DNA of 50,995 bases from an uncultured Clostridia bacterium (GCA_934120645.1 CAKOUO010000010.1:1-50995); one strand, 5' to 3'; counted from the first letter of the stretch, positions 18,140 to 26,932 are shown. A program made the numbers and translations. Notes: generated by a model not told the origin, from the sequence alone.

Positions 18140-18847
18140 TTATTTTACTAATGTTCCTATATGTTCACCTTTAACAGCTCTTACTATATTTTCAGGATCT
18201 GCTATTCCAAATACTAATAATGGAATATTATTGTCTCTGCATAATGCTGTTGCTGTTGAGTCCATGACTTTTAAGTCTTTTTCTAATACTTCTAAATATG
18301 ATATTTTATCATATCTTTGAGCATTTGCATCTATTTTTGGATCTGCTGAATATACTGCGTCTATTGCTTTTCCTAATAATATTATGTCTGCATTTATCTC
18401 TGTTGCTCTTAATACTGCTGCTGTGTCTGTTGTAAAATATGGATGTCCTGTACCACATGCAAATATTACAACTCTACCTCTTTGTAAATGTTTTTCGGCT
18501 TTTCTTATGATAAATGGTTCTGCTATTTCTCTCATTTCAATTGCAGTTTGTACTCTTGAATGTACTCCTCTTGCTTCTAGAGCATCTTGTAATGCTAATC
18601 CATTCATTGCTGTTGCAAGCATTCCCATATAATCTGCTGTTGCTCTTTCCATTTGATGTCCATTTCTTCCTCTCCAGAAGTTTCCGCCTCCTACTACTAT
18701 TCCGACTTCAACTCCCATTTCTACAACTTCTTTTACTTTATCACATATTTTTCCTACTACTTCTACATTTACACCTGTTTTATTTTCTCCAGCTAGTGCT
18801 TCTCCGCTTAATTTTAAAAGTACCCTTTTGTATTTTGCTTCTGACAC
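18140..18847 (-). CDS. pyrH: Uridylate kinase
   Basis: This phosphorylates UMP to UDP. The 235-aa protein of the amino acid kinase fold has KRVLLKLSGEALAG at the start, GIVVGGGNFWRG (nucleotide binding), DYMGMLATAMNGLALQDAL (the UMP-binding region, diagnostic), and TGHPYFTTDTAAVLRATEI. The start codon is GTG (18847) after AAGGAGA; no ATG fits. It heads the frr-prenyl synthase-uppS-cdsA-rseP set. Upstream, tsf is absent and the gene is divergent from a small plus-strand gene, so its promoter is in 18848-18930. Confidence 0.96.
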   Translation of the reverse strand: MSEAKYKRVLLKLSGEALAGENKTGVNVEVVGKICDKVKEVVEMGVEVGIVVGGGNFWRGRNGHQMERATADYMGMLATAMNGLALQDALEARGVHSRVQTAIEMREIAEPFIIRKAEKHLQRGRVVIFACGTGHPYFTTDTAAVLRATEINADIILLGKAIDAVYSADPKIDANAQRYDKISYLEVLEKDLKVMDSTATALCRDNNIPLLVFGIADPENIVRAVKGEHIGTLVK

Positions 18848-18932
18848 CTTTTATCCACTCTCCTTAATTTTTATTTTTCAACCGTATTCTATCATATATC
18901 TTTTGAAAATAACACCCCCTTTTATAAATTTT

Positions 18933-18961
18933 TTTACATTTATTAAAAAGTGTGATATAAT
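18933..18961 (+). promoter_or_regulatory. Promoter of the 19003 small gene
   Basis: TTTACA (18933-18938), a 17-nt spacer, and TATAAT (18956-18961) preceded by TGA (extended -10). The gene's ribosome site GAAAGGAG follows about 30 nt downstream. Confidence 0.75.
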
Positions 18962-19002
18962 AAAAATATGTAAACTAAAAACTGTTTTGAAAGGAGAACA
19001 AT

Positions 19003-19251
19003 ATGGAAAAAGACATTAAACAGTTTGAAGAAGTTTTTGAGTTTGGGAATTCGGATTCATTCGCAAACGTTTACGAAGTTCGGAAAAAAAAGGCTAAGCA
19101 GCACAATTTTTTAAATGTTTTTATCGTTGTTGCAAGAACAAAGCTTCCTTTGAAGTCAGATTCAAAATTAGAAATTTTGGATAAAACTTTGAGCAATGAC
19201 GAATTGGCATTTATTAATCAAAAGTTTGATTCGTTGTTGCCTACAGCCTAA
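19003..19251 (+). CDS. Small hypothetical protein (82 aa), compositionally unusual
   Basis: Family not recognised. It is hydrophilic with a short hydrophobic strand, FLNVFIVVA, in the middle, and has no signal peptide or obvious motif. It has a good ribosome site (GAAAGGAG), its own promoter and a strong terminator, so it is expressed as one unit. Codons such as TTC, AAC, TAC, TTG and CGG differ from the surrounding A/T-ending bias, suggesting acquisition. Codon 28 is CGG; if the +1 shift seen elsewhere happened here, the protein would end after 39 residues. Alternative roles such as an antitoxin-like or regulatory small protein cannot be judged. Confidence 0.65.
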   Translation: MEKDIKQFEEVFEFGNSDSFANVYEVRKKKAKQHNFLNVFIVVARTKLPLKSDSKLEILDKTLSNDELAFINQKFDSLLPTA

Positions 19252-19260
19252 TTATCCGAA

Positions 19261-19296
19261 AAGAAAGAACTGACTTTTTGTCAGTTCTTTCTTTTT
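19261..19296 (+). terminator. Terminator after the 19003 gene
   Basis: AAGAAAGAACTGAC and GTCAGTTCTTTCTT form a 14-bp perfect stem with a TTTTT loop, followed by TTTT. It isolates the small gene from serS. Confidence 0.92.
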
Positions 19297-19318
19297 TCGT
19301 TTCTTTTAGCTTTATTTC

Positions 19319-19347
19319 TTGATATTATAGAAAAAATATTATATAAT
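19319..19347 (+). promoter_or_regulatory. serS promoter
   Basis: TTGATA (19319-19324), a 17-nt spacer, and TATAAT (19342-19347). Only about 40 nt separate it from the serS start, so there is no room for a T-box leader, unlike serS in many Firmicutes. Confidence 0.78.
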
Positions 19348-19387
19348 ATATGCATTATATATCATAAAGGATAACGGAGGTAATAAA

Positions 19388-20674
19388 ATGATAGATATTA
19401 AATTTTTAAGAGAAAATCCTGATGTAGTAAAACAAAATATTAAAAATAAATTTCAAGATGAAAAATTAGTTTTAGTTGATGAAGTTATTGATTTAGATGT
19501 AAAAAATAGAGAAGCTAAATTAAACGGAGATAATTTAAGAGCTGAAAGAAAATCTTTAAGTGCTGAAATTGGTGGACTTATGAAACAAGGTAAAAAAGAT
19601 GAAGCAGAATCAATTAAAGTAAAAGTTCAAGAAATAAATACAAAGCTTGAAGAAAACGAAAAATTAGAATCAAAATATGCTGAAGAAATAAAATCAAGAA
19701 TGATGAAAATCCCAAATATTATGGATCCTTCTGTTCCTATTGGTAAAGATGATAGTGAAAATGTAGAAGTTCAAAGATTTGGTGAACCTGTTGTACCAGA
19801 CTACGAAATTCCATATCATGCTGATATTATTGCAAGATTTAATGGAATGGACAAAGAATCAGCTGGTCGCACTAGTGGTGTTGGTTTTTATTATTTATTA
19901 GGAGATGTTGCAAGACTTCATGAAGCAATGCTTGCATATGCAAGAGATTATATGATAAATAATGGTTTTACATATGCAATTCCACCATTTATGATTCGTA
20001 GTGATGTTGTAACTGGTGTTATGAGTTTTGAAGAAATGTATGACATGATGTATAAAATTGAAGGTGAAGATTTATATTTAATTGGTACTTCAGAACATTC
20101 AATGATTGGTAGATTTAAAGACCAATTAATTAAAAAAGATGAACTTCCAATTAGCATGACATCTTATTCTCCATGTTTCAGAAAAGAAATTGGTTCACAT
20201 GGCCTAGAAGAAAGAGGATTATACCGTGTTCATCAATTTGAAAAGCAAGAAATGATTGTTTTATGCGAACCAGAAGATTCTATGACTTGGTATAATAAAA
20301 TGTGGAAATTAAGTGTTGAACTATTTAGAAGTTTTAATGTCCCAGTAAGACAACTTGACTGTTGTTCTGGTGACTTAGCAGACTTAAAAGTAAAATCTTG
20401 TGATATTGAAGCTTGGAGTCCAAGACAAAAGAAATATTTTGAAGTTTGCAGTTGTTCTAATTTAGGAGATGCACAAGCAAGACGTTTAGGAATTCGTGTT
20501 AAAAGTGAAAAAGGAAATTATTATTTACATACATTAAATAATACAGTTGTTGCAACACCAAGAGGACTAATTGCTGTATTAGAAAATAATTATAATGAAG
20601 ATGGAAGTGTTACTGTTCCAGAAGTATTAAGACCTTACATGGGTGGACTTGATAAAATTATTCCAAAAAAATAA
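19388..20674 (+). CDS. serS: Seryl-tRNA synthetase
   Basis: This charges tRNA-Ser. The 428-aa class II enzyme has an N-terminal coiled-coil arm (about 1-105; LRAERKSLSAEIGGLMKQGKKDEAESIKVKVQEINTKLEE) that grips the tRNA. The catalytic core follows with motif 2, SPCFRKEIGSHGLEERGLYRVHQFEKQEM, and motif 3, LNNTVVATPRGLIAVLENN, plus the serine-specific GTSEHSM. The ribosome site ACGGAGG precedes ATG. It is one of two plus-strand housekeeping genes here, co-transcribed with engB (38-bp gap). Confidence 0.97.
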   Translation: MIDIKFLRENPDVVKQNIKNKFQDEKLVLVDEVIDLDVKNREAKLNGDNLRAERKSLSAEIGGLMKQGKKDEAESIKVKVQEINTKLEENEKLESKYAEEIKSRMMKIPNIMDPSVPIGKDDSENVEVQRFGEPVVPDYEIPYHADIIARFNGMDKESAGRTSGVGFYYLLGDVARLHEAMLAYARDYMINNGFTYAIPPFMIRSDVVTGVMSFEEMYDMMYKIEGEDLYLIGTSEHSMIGRFKDQLIKKDELPISMTSYSPCFRKEIGSHGLEERGLYRVHQFEKQEMIVLCEPEDSMTWYNKMWKLSVELFRSFNVPVRQLDCCSGDLADLKVKSCDIEAWSPRQKKYFEVCSCSNLGDAQARRLGIRVKSEKGNYYLHTLNNTVVATPRGLIAVLENNYNEDGSVTVPEVLRPYMGGLDKIIPKK

Positions 20675-20711
20675 ATATAACAAGCAATCATGCGATCGAA
20701 AGGAGAAAAAT

Positions 20712-21296
20712 ATGATTGTAAATAATCCAAAATTTGAAATTTCCGCAGTAAAACCTGCTCAATATCCAAAAAATAATTTACCTGAAATTGTTTTAGTTGG
20801 AAAATCTAATGTAGGAAAATCAAGTTTTATAAATACTATGATAAATAGAAAAAAACTTGCTAGAACAAGTAGTGAACCTGGTAAAACTAGACAAATTAAT
20901 TTTTATAATATAGATGAAAGTTTTTATTTTGTTGATTTGCCTGGATATGGCTATAGTAAAATGTCAAAAAAAGAACAAGAACAAGTTGGCAAATTTATTG
21001 AGCAATATCTATTTAACAGGGAACAAATTTCTTTAATTATCTTTTTAGTAGATATTCGCCACTCTCCTACTGAAAATGATAAACTTATGTATGATTATGT
21101 TATTCGTTCAGGTTTGCCTTGTATGATTTTAGCAAATAAGGCTGATAAAATTGCTGTTACTAAAGTTCCAGATGTAACTAGTAAATTACAAAAAACTTTA
21201 AATCCAATTGGTGATATTCCTACTTTTCCATTTTCTTCTGAAAGAAGAATTTATATGGATGATGTTTGGAATGAAATTGAAAAATATATAAAATAA
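20712..21296 (+). CDS. engB: Ribosome biogenesis GTPase EngB/YsxC
   Basis: This GTPase is needed for 50S assembly. The 194-aa protein (usual about 195) has G1 GKSNVGKSSFINTM, G2/switch I SSEPGKTRQINFYN, G3 DLPGYGYSK (the EngB form), G4 ANKADK and a G5-like FSSER. The start at 20712 follows AAAGGAGAA; the longer in-frame reading overlaps serS and is rejected. It is second in the serS-engB unit, with a terminator directly after. Confidence 0.97.
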   Translation: MIVNNPKFEISAVKPAQYPKNNLPEIVLVGKSNVGKSSFINTMINRKKLARTSSEPGKTRQINFYNIDESFYFVDLPGYGYSKMSKKEQEQVGKFIEQYLFNREQISLIIFLVDIRHSPTENDKLMYDYVIRSGLPCMILANKADKIAVTKVPDVTSKLQKTLNPIGDIPTFPFSSERRIYMDDVWNEIEKYIK

Positions 21297-21325
21297 GAGA
21301 AATGAATTATCATTTCTCTTATTTT
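21292..21325. terminator. Terminator between engB and the HTH gene
   Basis: AATAAGAGAAATGA and TCATTTCTCTTATT form a 14-bp stem with an ATTA loop, followed by TTTG on the plus strand. It overlaps the engB stop codon (21294-21296). It probably serves both strands, as the opposing gene ends at 21344. Confidence 0.85.
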
Positions 21326-21343
21326 GATATAACATATAAATAA

Positions 21344-22183
21344 TTATCTTAATTTAACCTTATAACTTATCCTTCCGTTTCTTGTTATTTCTTCTATTAA
21401 TCGTTGTTTCTTTGCCATTTGAAGTATTTCAATAAATTCTTTATCAAATTTAATTCCCAGCTTAAAGCTTATATATACATCTTGTACTGCTTCTCCTTCC
21501 TTTAATAGAAAATACCATATCTTGGTAGTAATTGGTATTGAATATTCTTCCTTTACTTCATCGTAATTAATTAGTTGTTCTTCACTTGTTAAAGCCTTTA
21601 TAACATCTGGTATCAATTCCTCATACTGCTGAAATTTTTTTCTCACAGAATTCATTTTAAAACTATCTCTTTGCATAATATATTCCATGATTTCCAAACA
21701 TTTCTCATTACTTATTAATTTGTCAAATCTTCCCAGCTCTTGCTGTTTTTGTTTTTGTTTATCTTTTACTGGTAATTGATTTAACCCATTATTAATACAG
21801 TACTGCGTAACAATTCCATCAGGATTTATAATTTTTCCTGATAGTTTCATTCTATTTAAGTACGTTGATACAGTTTGCCTATTTACACCTATTCCATTTG
21901 CTATTTCTTTTGCCGTAACACTTCCATGTTCAGCAATAAAATCCATTACTTTCTGGTTAATTGTTTCTTTTTCTTTCTGTTTTGGTTCTTTTTTCTGTTT
22001 TTCTACTTTTCTTTCTTTTTCTTCTTTAATTTCTAAAGAAAAATTATCAGCTTTTTTCTGATAAGTACTCAACAGTTTTTGAAAAATTTTTAAAGCTTCT
22101 TTTTCTTCAAGTTCCAGAGATATTTTCAGTTCATCATTCTCTCTTTGAATTTTATACTCAATCCGCACTTTTTTCTCTTCCAT
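21344..22183 (-). CDS. HTH-domain transcription regulator-like protein
   Basis: This 279-aa protein has a charged N-terminal coiled-coil stretch (Lys/Glu-rich, about residues 20-80). It then has a winged-helix-like HTH at about 83-120 (VMDFIAEHGSVTAKEIANGIGVNRQTVSTYLNRMKLSGKI). A C-terminal region with a second WH-like domain ends in LIEEITRNGRISYKV. I cannot name the family or target. The start follows a strong TAGGAGG. Codon 7 is CGG (GTG CGG ATT) and must be read in frame; a shift would give a stop 7 codons on. It also uses AGG and CGA, suggesting foreign origin. It is a one-gene unit. Confidence 0.75.
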   Translation of the reverse strand: MEEKKVRIEYKIQRENDELKISLELEEKEALKIFQKLLSTYQKKADNFSLEIKEEKERKVEKQKKEPKQKEKETINQKVMDFIAEHGSVTAKEIANGIGVNRQTVSTYLNRMKLSGKIINPDGIVTQYCINNGLNQLPVKDKQKQKQQELGRFDKLISNEKCLEIMEYIMQRDSFKMNSVRKKFQQYEELIPDVIKALTSEEQLINYDEVKEEYSIPITTKIWYFLLKEGEAVQDVYISFKLGIKFDKEFIEILQMAKKQRLIEEITRNGRISYKVKLR

Positions 22184-22363
22184 TTTGCTACCTCCTAATT
22201 ATTAGAATAATTGTTATAATGTTACTTATTTGTAAGATATCTTCTCTTACTTTATAAAAATTTTATACATTGTATCATATAAAATTAACTTTTTCAATTT
22301 TCCTTTTATCTCTTTTAAATATTTTTTAATTAAAATCATTCAATAACATTACAATATATACAT

Positions 22364-22402
22364 AAAAAAGAGATGTCAAAATCAATTTGACATCTCTTTT
22401 TT
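22364..22402 (-). terminator. Terminator after the 22407 gene
   Basis: AAAAAAGAGATGTCAAA and TTTGACATCTCTTTTTT form a near-perfect 16-bp stem with an AT-rich loop; the minus-strand side ends in TTTTTT. It starts 5 bp past the stop of the small membrane protein. Confidence 0.92.
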
Positions 22403-22406
22403 ATTT

Positions 22407-22676
22407 TTAACAACAGCATTTTCTTTTCTTGTCTTTTTTTCTATTACATATTAATAATATTATAGCTAATATTAAAAGTAATCCAAGAATTACTGCTAAT
22501 ACTATTATTGCTGCAAAAGATGATAATATTTCTGAAGCTATTGCTGCAGCACCAATTAATATTCCTACAACAAAAGTAAATGCTAATGCTAATATAATAG
22601 TTATAATTCCAAAGCATTTATTATTGTTACATTTTTCTTCTTTTTTGTCATAACAAAATACTTCTTGTGGCTCCAT
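22407..22676 (-). CDS. Small cysteine-containing two-pass membrane protein
   Basis: This 89-aa protein has two hydrophobic helices at about 24-46 and 49-75 (GIITIILALAFTFVVGILIGAAA; IIVLAVILGLLLILAIILLIC). Both ends are charged and cysteine-bearing (CYDKKEEKCNNNKC; KKDKKRKCCC). It resembles no family I can name; small holin-like or spore-membrane proteins have similar layouts. The start at 22676 (ATG) follows GGGGGTG; a GTG 9 bp upstream is part of that ribosome site. A 7-bp inverted repeat (ATAACAC/GTGTTAT, 22693-22718) lies in its leader. Confidence 0.7.
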   Translation of the reverse strand: MEPQEVFCYDKKEEKCNNNKCFGIITIILALAFTFVVGILIGAAAIASEILSSFAAIIVLAVILGLLLILAIILLICNRKKDKKRKCCC

Positions 22677-22741
22677 AGAAGTCACCCCCTACATAACACT
22701 TTTAATTTATCGTGTTATATTATATATTATGCTTTTCAACA

Positions 22742-22773
22742 AAAAAAGATGTCAATTTTCGACACCTTTTTCT
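22742..22773 (-). terminator. Terminator after DUF951 gene
   Basis: AAAGGTGTC and GACATCTTT (one wobble) pair around GAAAATT, followed by TTTTG on the minus strand. Confidence 0.75.
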
Positions 22774-22790
22774 TAATATTTAATTTTAGG

Positions 22791-22976
22791 CTACTGATTA
22801 CCTTCTATTTTCTTTGTTATCATTTTCAAAGCCTTTTCTCTTGGAAGCATAACTACATGTCCACAACCTTGGCATTTCAATTTAAAATCAACACCAACTC
22901 TTGTTATTTCCCACAATTTACTTCCACATGGATGTTGCTTTTTTGTTCTAACAATATCTCCAATATTATAGTTCAT
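22791..22976 (-). CDS. DUF951 family small protein
   Basis: This 61-aa protein matches the DUF951 pattern: VRTKKQHPCGSKLWEITRVGVDFKLKCQGCGHVVMLPREK. It has a conserved Cys after HP and a CxxCG pair, suggesting a zinc ribbon of three or four ligands. The function of the family is unknown; members are widespread in Firmicutes. A ribosome site AGAATGGAGAAAAT precedes it. It lies downstream of gltX and may be part of that unit, with only 126 bp between. Confidence 0.9.
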   Translation of the reverse strand: MNYNIGDIVRTKKQHPCGSKLWEITRVGVDFKLKCQGCGHVVMLPREKALKMITKKIEGNQ

Positions 22977-23000
22977 ATTTTCTCCATTCTAACATAATAA

Positions 23001-23102
23001 CTAATTAAAGTTCCATACAATCTTCTTTTGGATTTTCTCAATAATTTTTTGATATTTAGGTTGTGCTTTTAATTCATCTAAATATTCTTAAAACGCCTTC
23101 TT
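23001..23102 (-). pseudogene. Possible decayed 3' extension after gltX
   Basis: In the gltX frame, just past its TAA stop, the sequence still translates as coding-like protein: KKAF, stop, then EYLDELKAQPKYQKIIEKIQKKIVWNFN, stop. Both interrupting stops are TAA. It could be a C-terminal extension lost by two nonsense mutations or the remnant of another gene. No ribosome site or start precedes it. Confidence 0.35.
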
Positions 23103-24749
23103 TTACATCTCCTTATTTAATCTATTTATAACACTTGTTTTACCTAAAACTTGCATTATTTCATATAAGTCTGGTGTATTAGTTCTTTTTGTTAAAGCAA
23201 CTCTTAAAACTGTACTAACATCACCAACATGTGCTGTATACATTCCTGGGTTTGCTTTAAATTCTTTAACTTCTTTAGCATATCCCATTTCGCCTGATAA
23301 CTCTTTTATTTTATCAAACCAAGTTTGTTTATCATCATTTTCATCATAATATTTTTCAACATATAATTTTAATATTTTTTCAATTGACTCTTTATCATTT
23401 ATTACTTGGAATGGATATTCATTTTCATTTTTGTCAAATAATTCATTATACATATATTCAACATTTTCTTTAACATCTGACCATTTTGATATATCTTTTC
23501 TTGGCTTTTTGTTTCCTCTTTCTATTCCAAAAACTTTTAAAGCATATTCTTTATCTTTTAAGATTTCTGCTAATTCTTGGTCATATTTTGATGCCCAATT
23601 TAAAGCATTTTCATATACTTCTTCTGCTGACATTTTTGATATTACTGTTTTTGATACATCCAATAATTTAACCATGTCGAATAATGCACCACTAACACTC
23701 ATTTTATTTAATTGTAATTGGAATTCATCCATTGATTTATCTGGGTTTGCTCTTCTCCAATTTTCGAATGTAGAATTTGCAATATTCATTAAATATTCTT
23801 TAACAGCTTCTGCTGGAATACCTTCTTCTGCATAGTAACTTACAGCAGCCTCTGCATCTTTTCTTTTACTTAATTTTCTCTTATTTCCATTATCATTTTT
23901 CATAATTGGTGCAATGTGTGCATATTTAGGAGCTTTAAATCCTAATTCATGGAATAATTGCAAATGTAATGGAACTGAAGATAACCATTCATCTCCTCTT
24001 ATTACATGTGTTGTATGCATTAAGTGGTCATCAACTGCATGTGCAAAGTGATATGTTGGTAATCCGTCTGCTTTTATTATAACTATATCTTGGTCATTTT
24101 CTGGGAAATCAACCTTTCCTTTAATTACATCATGATGTTGTATTTTTCTATCTTCTCTTCCTGGAGATTTGAATCTGATTATATAGTTTTCACCATTTTG
24201 GATTCTTTTTATAGCTTCTTCAACTGTTACTGTTCTACATTTTGCCCATACTCCATAATATCCAGGTCTGATTTTTGCAGCCTCTTGTTTTGCTCTTATT
24301 TCTTCTCCATCTTCAGGTGTACAGAAACATGGATATGCTTTACCTTGTTCAATTAAGTATTTTGCATATGCTTGGTAAATTTCTTTTCTTTGACTTTGTT
24401 TATATGGTCCATAATTTCCTTTTCCCTCATCTTCAGAAATCATTCCCTCATCTGGCTCAATTGCAAAATCTTTTAAAGAACTTACTATTCCAGATACTGC
24501 ATTTTCAACTTCCCTTTTTTGGTCTGTATCTTCAACTCTTAAGAAAAATACCCCATTTGTTTGTGAAGCCAATTTCCTTGCTATTAATGATTGATACAAT
24601 CCTCCAATATGTACAAATCCAGTTGGACTAGGAGCAAATCTTGTTACTATTGCTCCTTCTGGTAAATCTCTTTCTGGATATTTTTCTTCATAATATGATA
24701 TTTCCTTTGCATCTGGAAATATTAAATTTGCTAAATCTTTGTAATCCAT
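23103..24749 (-). CDS. gltX: Glutamyl-tRNA synthetase
   Basis: This charges tRNA-Glu (and tRNA-Gln where no GlnRS exists). The 548-aa class I enzyme has the HIGH-like motif TRFAPSPTGFVHIGGLYQSL, the zinc-binding region AYPCFCTPEDGEEIRAKQEA, the tRNA-contact VIRGDEWLSSVPLHLQLFHELG, and the KMSKS equivalent KRKLSKRKDAEAAVSYY. It is longer than E. coli GltX (471) because of an expanded anticodon-binding domain rich in Asn, Glu and Lys. The ribosome site AAGGAGAATAA precedes ATG. Confidence 0.95.
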   Translation of the reverse strand: MDYKDLANLIFPDAKEISYYEEKYPERDLPEGAIVTRFAPSPTGFVHIGGLYQSLIARKLASQTNGVFFLRVEDTDQKREVENAVSGIVSSLKDFAIEPDEGMISEDEGKGNYGPYKQSQRKEIYQAYAKYLIEQGKAYPCFCTPEDGEEIRAKQEAAKIRPGYYGVWAKCRTVTVEEAIKRIQNGENYIIRFKSPGREDRKIQHHDVIKGKVDFPENDQDIVIIKADGLPTYHFAHAVDDHLMHTTHVIRGDEWLSSVPLHLQLFHELGFKAPKYAHIAPIMKNDNGNKRKLSKRKDAEAAVSYYAEEGIPAEAVKEYLMNIANSTFENWRRANPDKSMDEFQLQLNKMSVSGALFDMVKLLDVSKTVISKMSAEEVYENALNWASKYDQELAEILKDKEYALKVFGIERGNKKPRKDISKWSDVKENVEYMYNELFDKNENEYPFQVINDKESIEKILKLYVEKYYDENDDKQTWFDKIKELSGEMGYAKEVKEFKANPGMYTAHVGDVSTVLRVALTKRTNTPDLYEIMQVLGKTSVINRLNKEM

Positions 24750-24776
24750 TTTTTTATTCTCCTTTTAAATGATATT

Positions 24777-26699
24777 TTATACTTCCATTATAATTGGTAT
24801 AATCATAGGATTTCTCTTTGTTTTTGTAAAAATATAATCTCTTAAATTTTCTCTAACTGTTGATTTAATTGTTGACCAATCTCTAATACCTTTTTCTTCA
24901 CATTTTCTAATTTCATGTCTAACAACATTTTTAACATCATCCATTAAATTTTCAGATTCTCTTACATAAACAAATCCTCTAGATATTACATCTGGTCCTG
25001 CAACAACTTCTCCTGTTGAAGAATCCATTGTTAAAACAATTATAATTAAACCATCTTGTGATAAGTGTTGTCTATCTCTTAAAACTATATTTCCGACATC
25101 TCCAACACCTAATCCATCTACTAATACTCTACCGTTTGGAACCATTCCATTAAACTTAGCTTCATTTTCATCTATCTCTAATACTTTTCCATTTTCCATC
25201 ATAACAATATTCTTAGCTGGAATTCCCATCATTTGAGCTGTTTCTGCATGTGCCCTTAGTTGTCTATATTCACCATGAACAGGTATGAAAAATTTAGGTT
25301 TTGTAAGTGCAAATATTAATTTTTGTTCTTCTTGACATGCATGCCCTGATACGTGAACATCTGCTAATGCACTATATACAACTTCTGCTCCTATTTGCAT
25401 TAAATCATCTATTACCTTTGATACTGATTTTTCATTTCCTGGTATTGGATTTGCTGAAATTATAACTAAATCATTTGGTGTTATTTTAACTTTTCTATGA
25501 TCTCCTGCTGCCATTCTTGTTAATGCTGACATTGTTTCTCCTTGGCTTCCTGTAGTTATAATTACTAGTTGATCATCATTGTAAGTTGACATTGTATCAA
25601 TATCTATAAATATGTCATCTGGACAATCTATATATCCTAATTCTTTTGCAGTCATTATCATATTTATCATACTTCTACCACATATTGCAATTTTTCTTTT
25701 ATATTTAACTGCTGAACTTACAATTTGTTGAACTCTGTGTACGTTTGACGCAAATGTTGCTACTACTATTCTTTTAGTACATCCATCAAATAAATTATCA
25801 AATACTGGTCCTATTGAACTTTCAGACATTGTAAATCCTTTTCTTTCTGCATTTGTACTGTCTGACATCAATGCTAGTATTCCTTCATTTCCTAATTCTG
25901 CAATTCTTCCAAAATCCATTATTTTTCCATCTATTGGAGTATAATCGACTTTAAAATCACCTGTATGTAAAATTGTTCCAACTGGTGTTTTTATTGCTAA
26001 CATTACTGAATCTGGTATACTATGTGTACTTCTTATAAATTCAACTTCAAAGTATTTACCAAATTTTATTTTTTGTCCTTGTGTTACTTCTATTAATGTT
26101 GAACTTCTTAATATTTTGTGTTCTTCTAATTTATTTCTTATTAATCCCATTGCCAATTTTGGTGCATATACTGGAATATTTATTTGTTTTAATAAATATG
26201 GAACACTTCCTATATGGTCTTCGTGTCCATGTGTTATTATTAAACCTTTTATTTTATCTACATTTTTTTGTAAATATGTTATATCTGGTATAACTAAATC
26301 AACACCAAGCATATCATCTTCTGGAAATGATAATCCACAATCTACTACTATTATTTCGTTTTCATATTCAAAAACTGTAATATTTTTACCAACTTCATGT
26401 AATCCACCTAGTGGTATTATTTTTAATTTTGATTTTTTGAATATGCTATTATTTTTCTTAGATTCTCTAGATTTTTTCTCATTTTTTATCTCTTTTTTTG
26501 TATCTTTTTTTATTTCTTTTTTTGCCTTATCTTCTCTTACAATTTCCTTTTTATTGTTTCTCTTTTCTAGATTATTTACAATATTTTTTTCTTCTCCATT
26601 TTCTCTTGTCTTTCTTGTTCTCGATGTTGTTGTTCTTCTTGTTGTTCTTTGTTTTTTAACAACTTTTTGTTCATTATTATTAACATTCTCTTGTGCCAT
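24777..26699 (-). CDS. rnjA: Ribonuclease J
   Basis: RNase J is an endonuclease and 5'-to-3' exonuclease, the main mRNA decay enzyme of Firmicutes. The 640-aa protein has an N-terminal Lys/Arg/Glu-rich low-complexity extension of about 85 residues before the metallo-beta-lactamase core, which starts at LKIIPLGGLHEVGKN. The zinc motif THGHEDHIGSVPYLL, HTGDFKVDYTP, beta-CASP residues (SDSTNAERKGFTMSE, ISANPIPGNEKSV) and VHVSGHACQEE are intact. The start is at 26699 after AAGGAGAGAAAA; an in-frame ATG at 26738 is less good. The extension could be an RNA-binding or localisation tail. A long leader (about 225 nt) precedes it. Confidence 0.95.
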   Translation of the reverse strand: MAQENVNNNEQKVVKKQRTTRRTTTSRTRKTRENGEEKNIVNNLEKRNNKKEIVREDKAKKEIKKDTKKEIKNEKKSRESKKNNSIFKKSKLKIIPLGGLHEVGKNITVFEYENEIIVVDCGLSFPEDDMLGVDLVIPDITYLQKNVDKIKGLIITHGHEDHIGSVPYLLKQINIPVYAPKLAMGLIRNKLEEHKILRSSTLIEVTQGQKIKFGKYFEVEFIRSTHSIPDSVMLAIKTPVGTILHTGDFKVDYTPIDGKIMDFGRIAELGNEGILALMSDSTNAERKGFTMSESSIGPVFDNLFDGCTKRIVVATFASNVHRVQQIVSSAVKYKRKIAICGRSMINMIMTAKELGYIDCPDDIFIDIDTMSTYNDDQLVIITTGSQGETMSALTRMAAGDHRKVKITPNDLVIISANPIPGNEKSVSKVIDDLMQIGAEVVYSALADVHVSGHACQEEQKLIFALTKPKFFIPVHGEYRQLRAHAETAQMMGIPAKNIVMMENGKVLEIDENEAKFNGMVPNGRVLVDGLGVGDVGNIVLRDRQHLSQDGLIIIVLTMDSSTGEVVAGPDVISRGFVYVRESENLMDDVKNVVRHEIRKCEEKGIRDWSTIKSTVRENLRDYIFTKTKRNPMIIPIIMEV

Positions 26700-26932
26700 A
26701 TTTTTTCTCTCCTTCTTTCTTATAATTTTATATTTCAATTTTGTTAAATCCTTTTAAATAGTTTAAAATAAACCACAAATAAATTATTATAAATTCAATA
26801 TTTATAATAATTTCCATTTTATTCAATTTTTAATCCGTTCAATATACTTCTCGTTTTATTTTATAAAACATTTAAACTCTTTTAGGTTTTAAAAAAATCT
26901 CATCCTTTGCCCTCTTGGCAAACATCTTGTTT

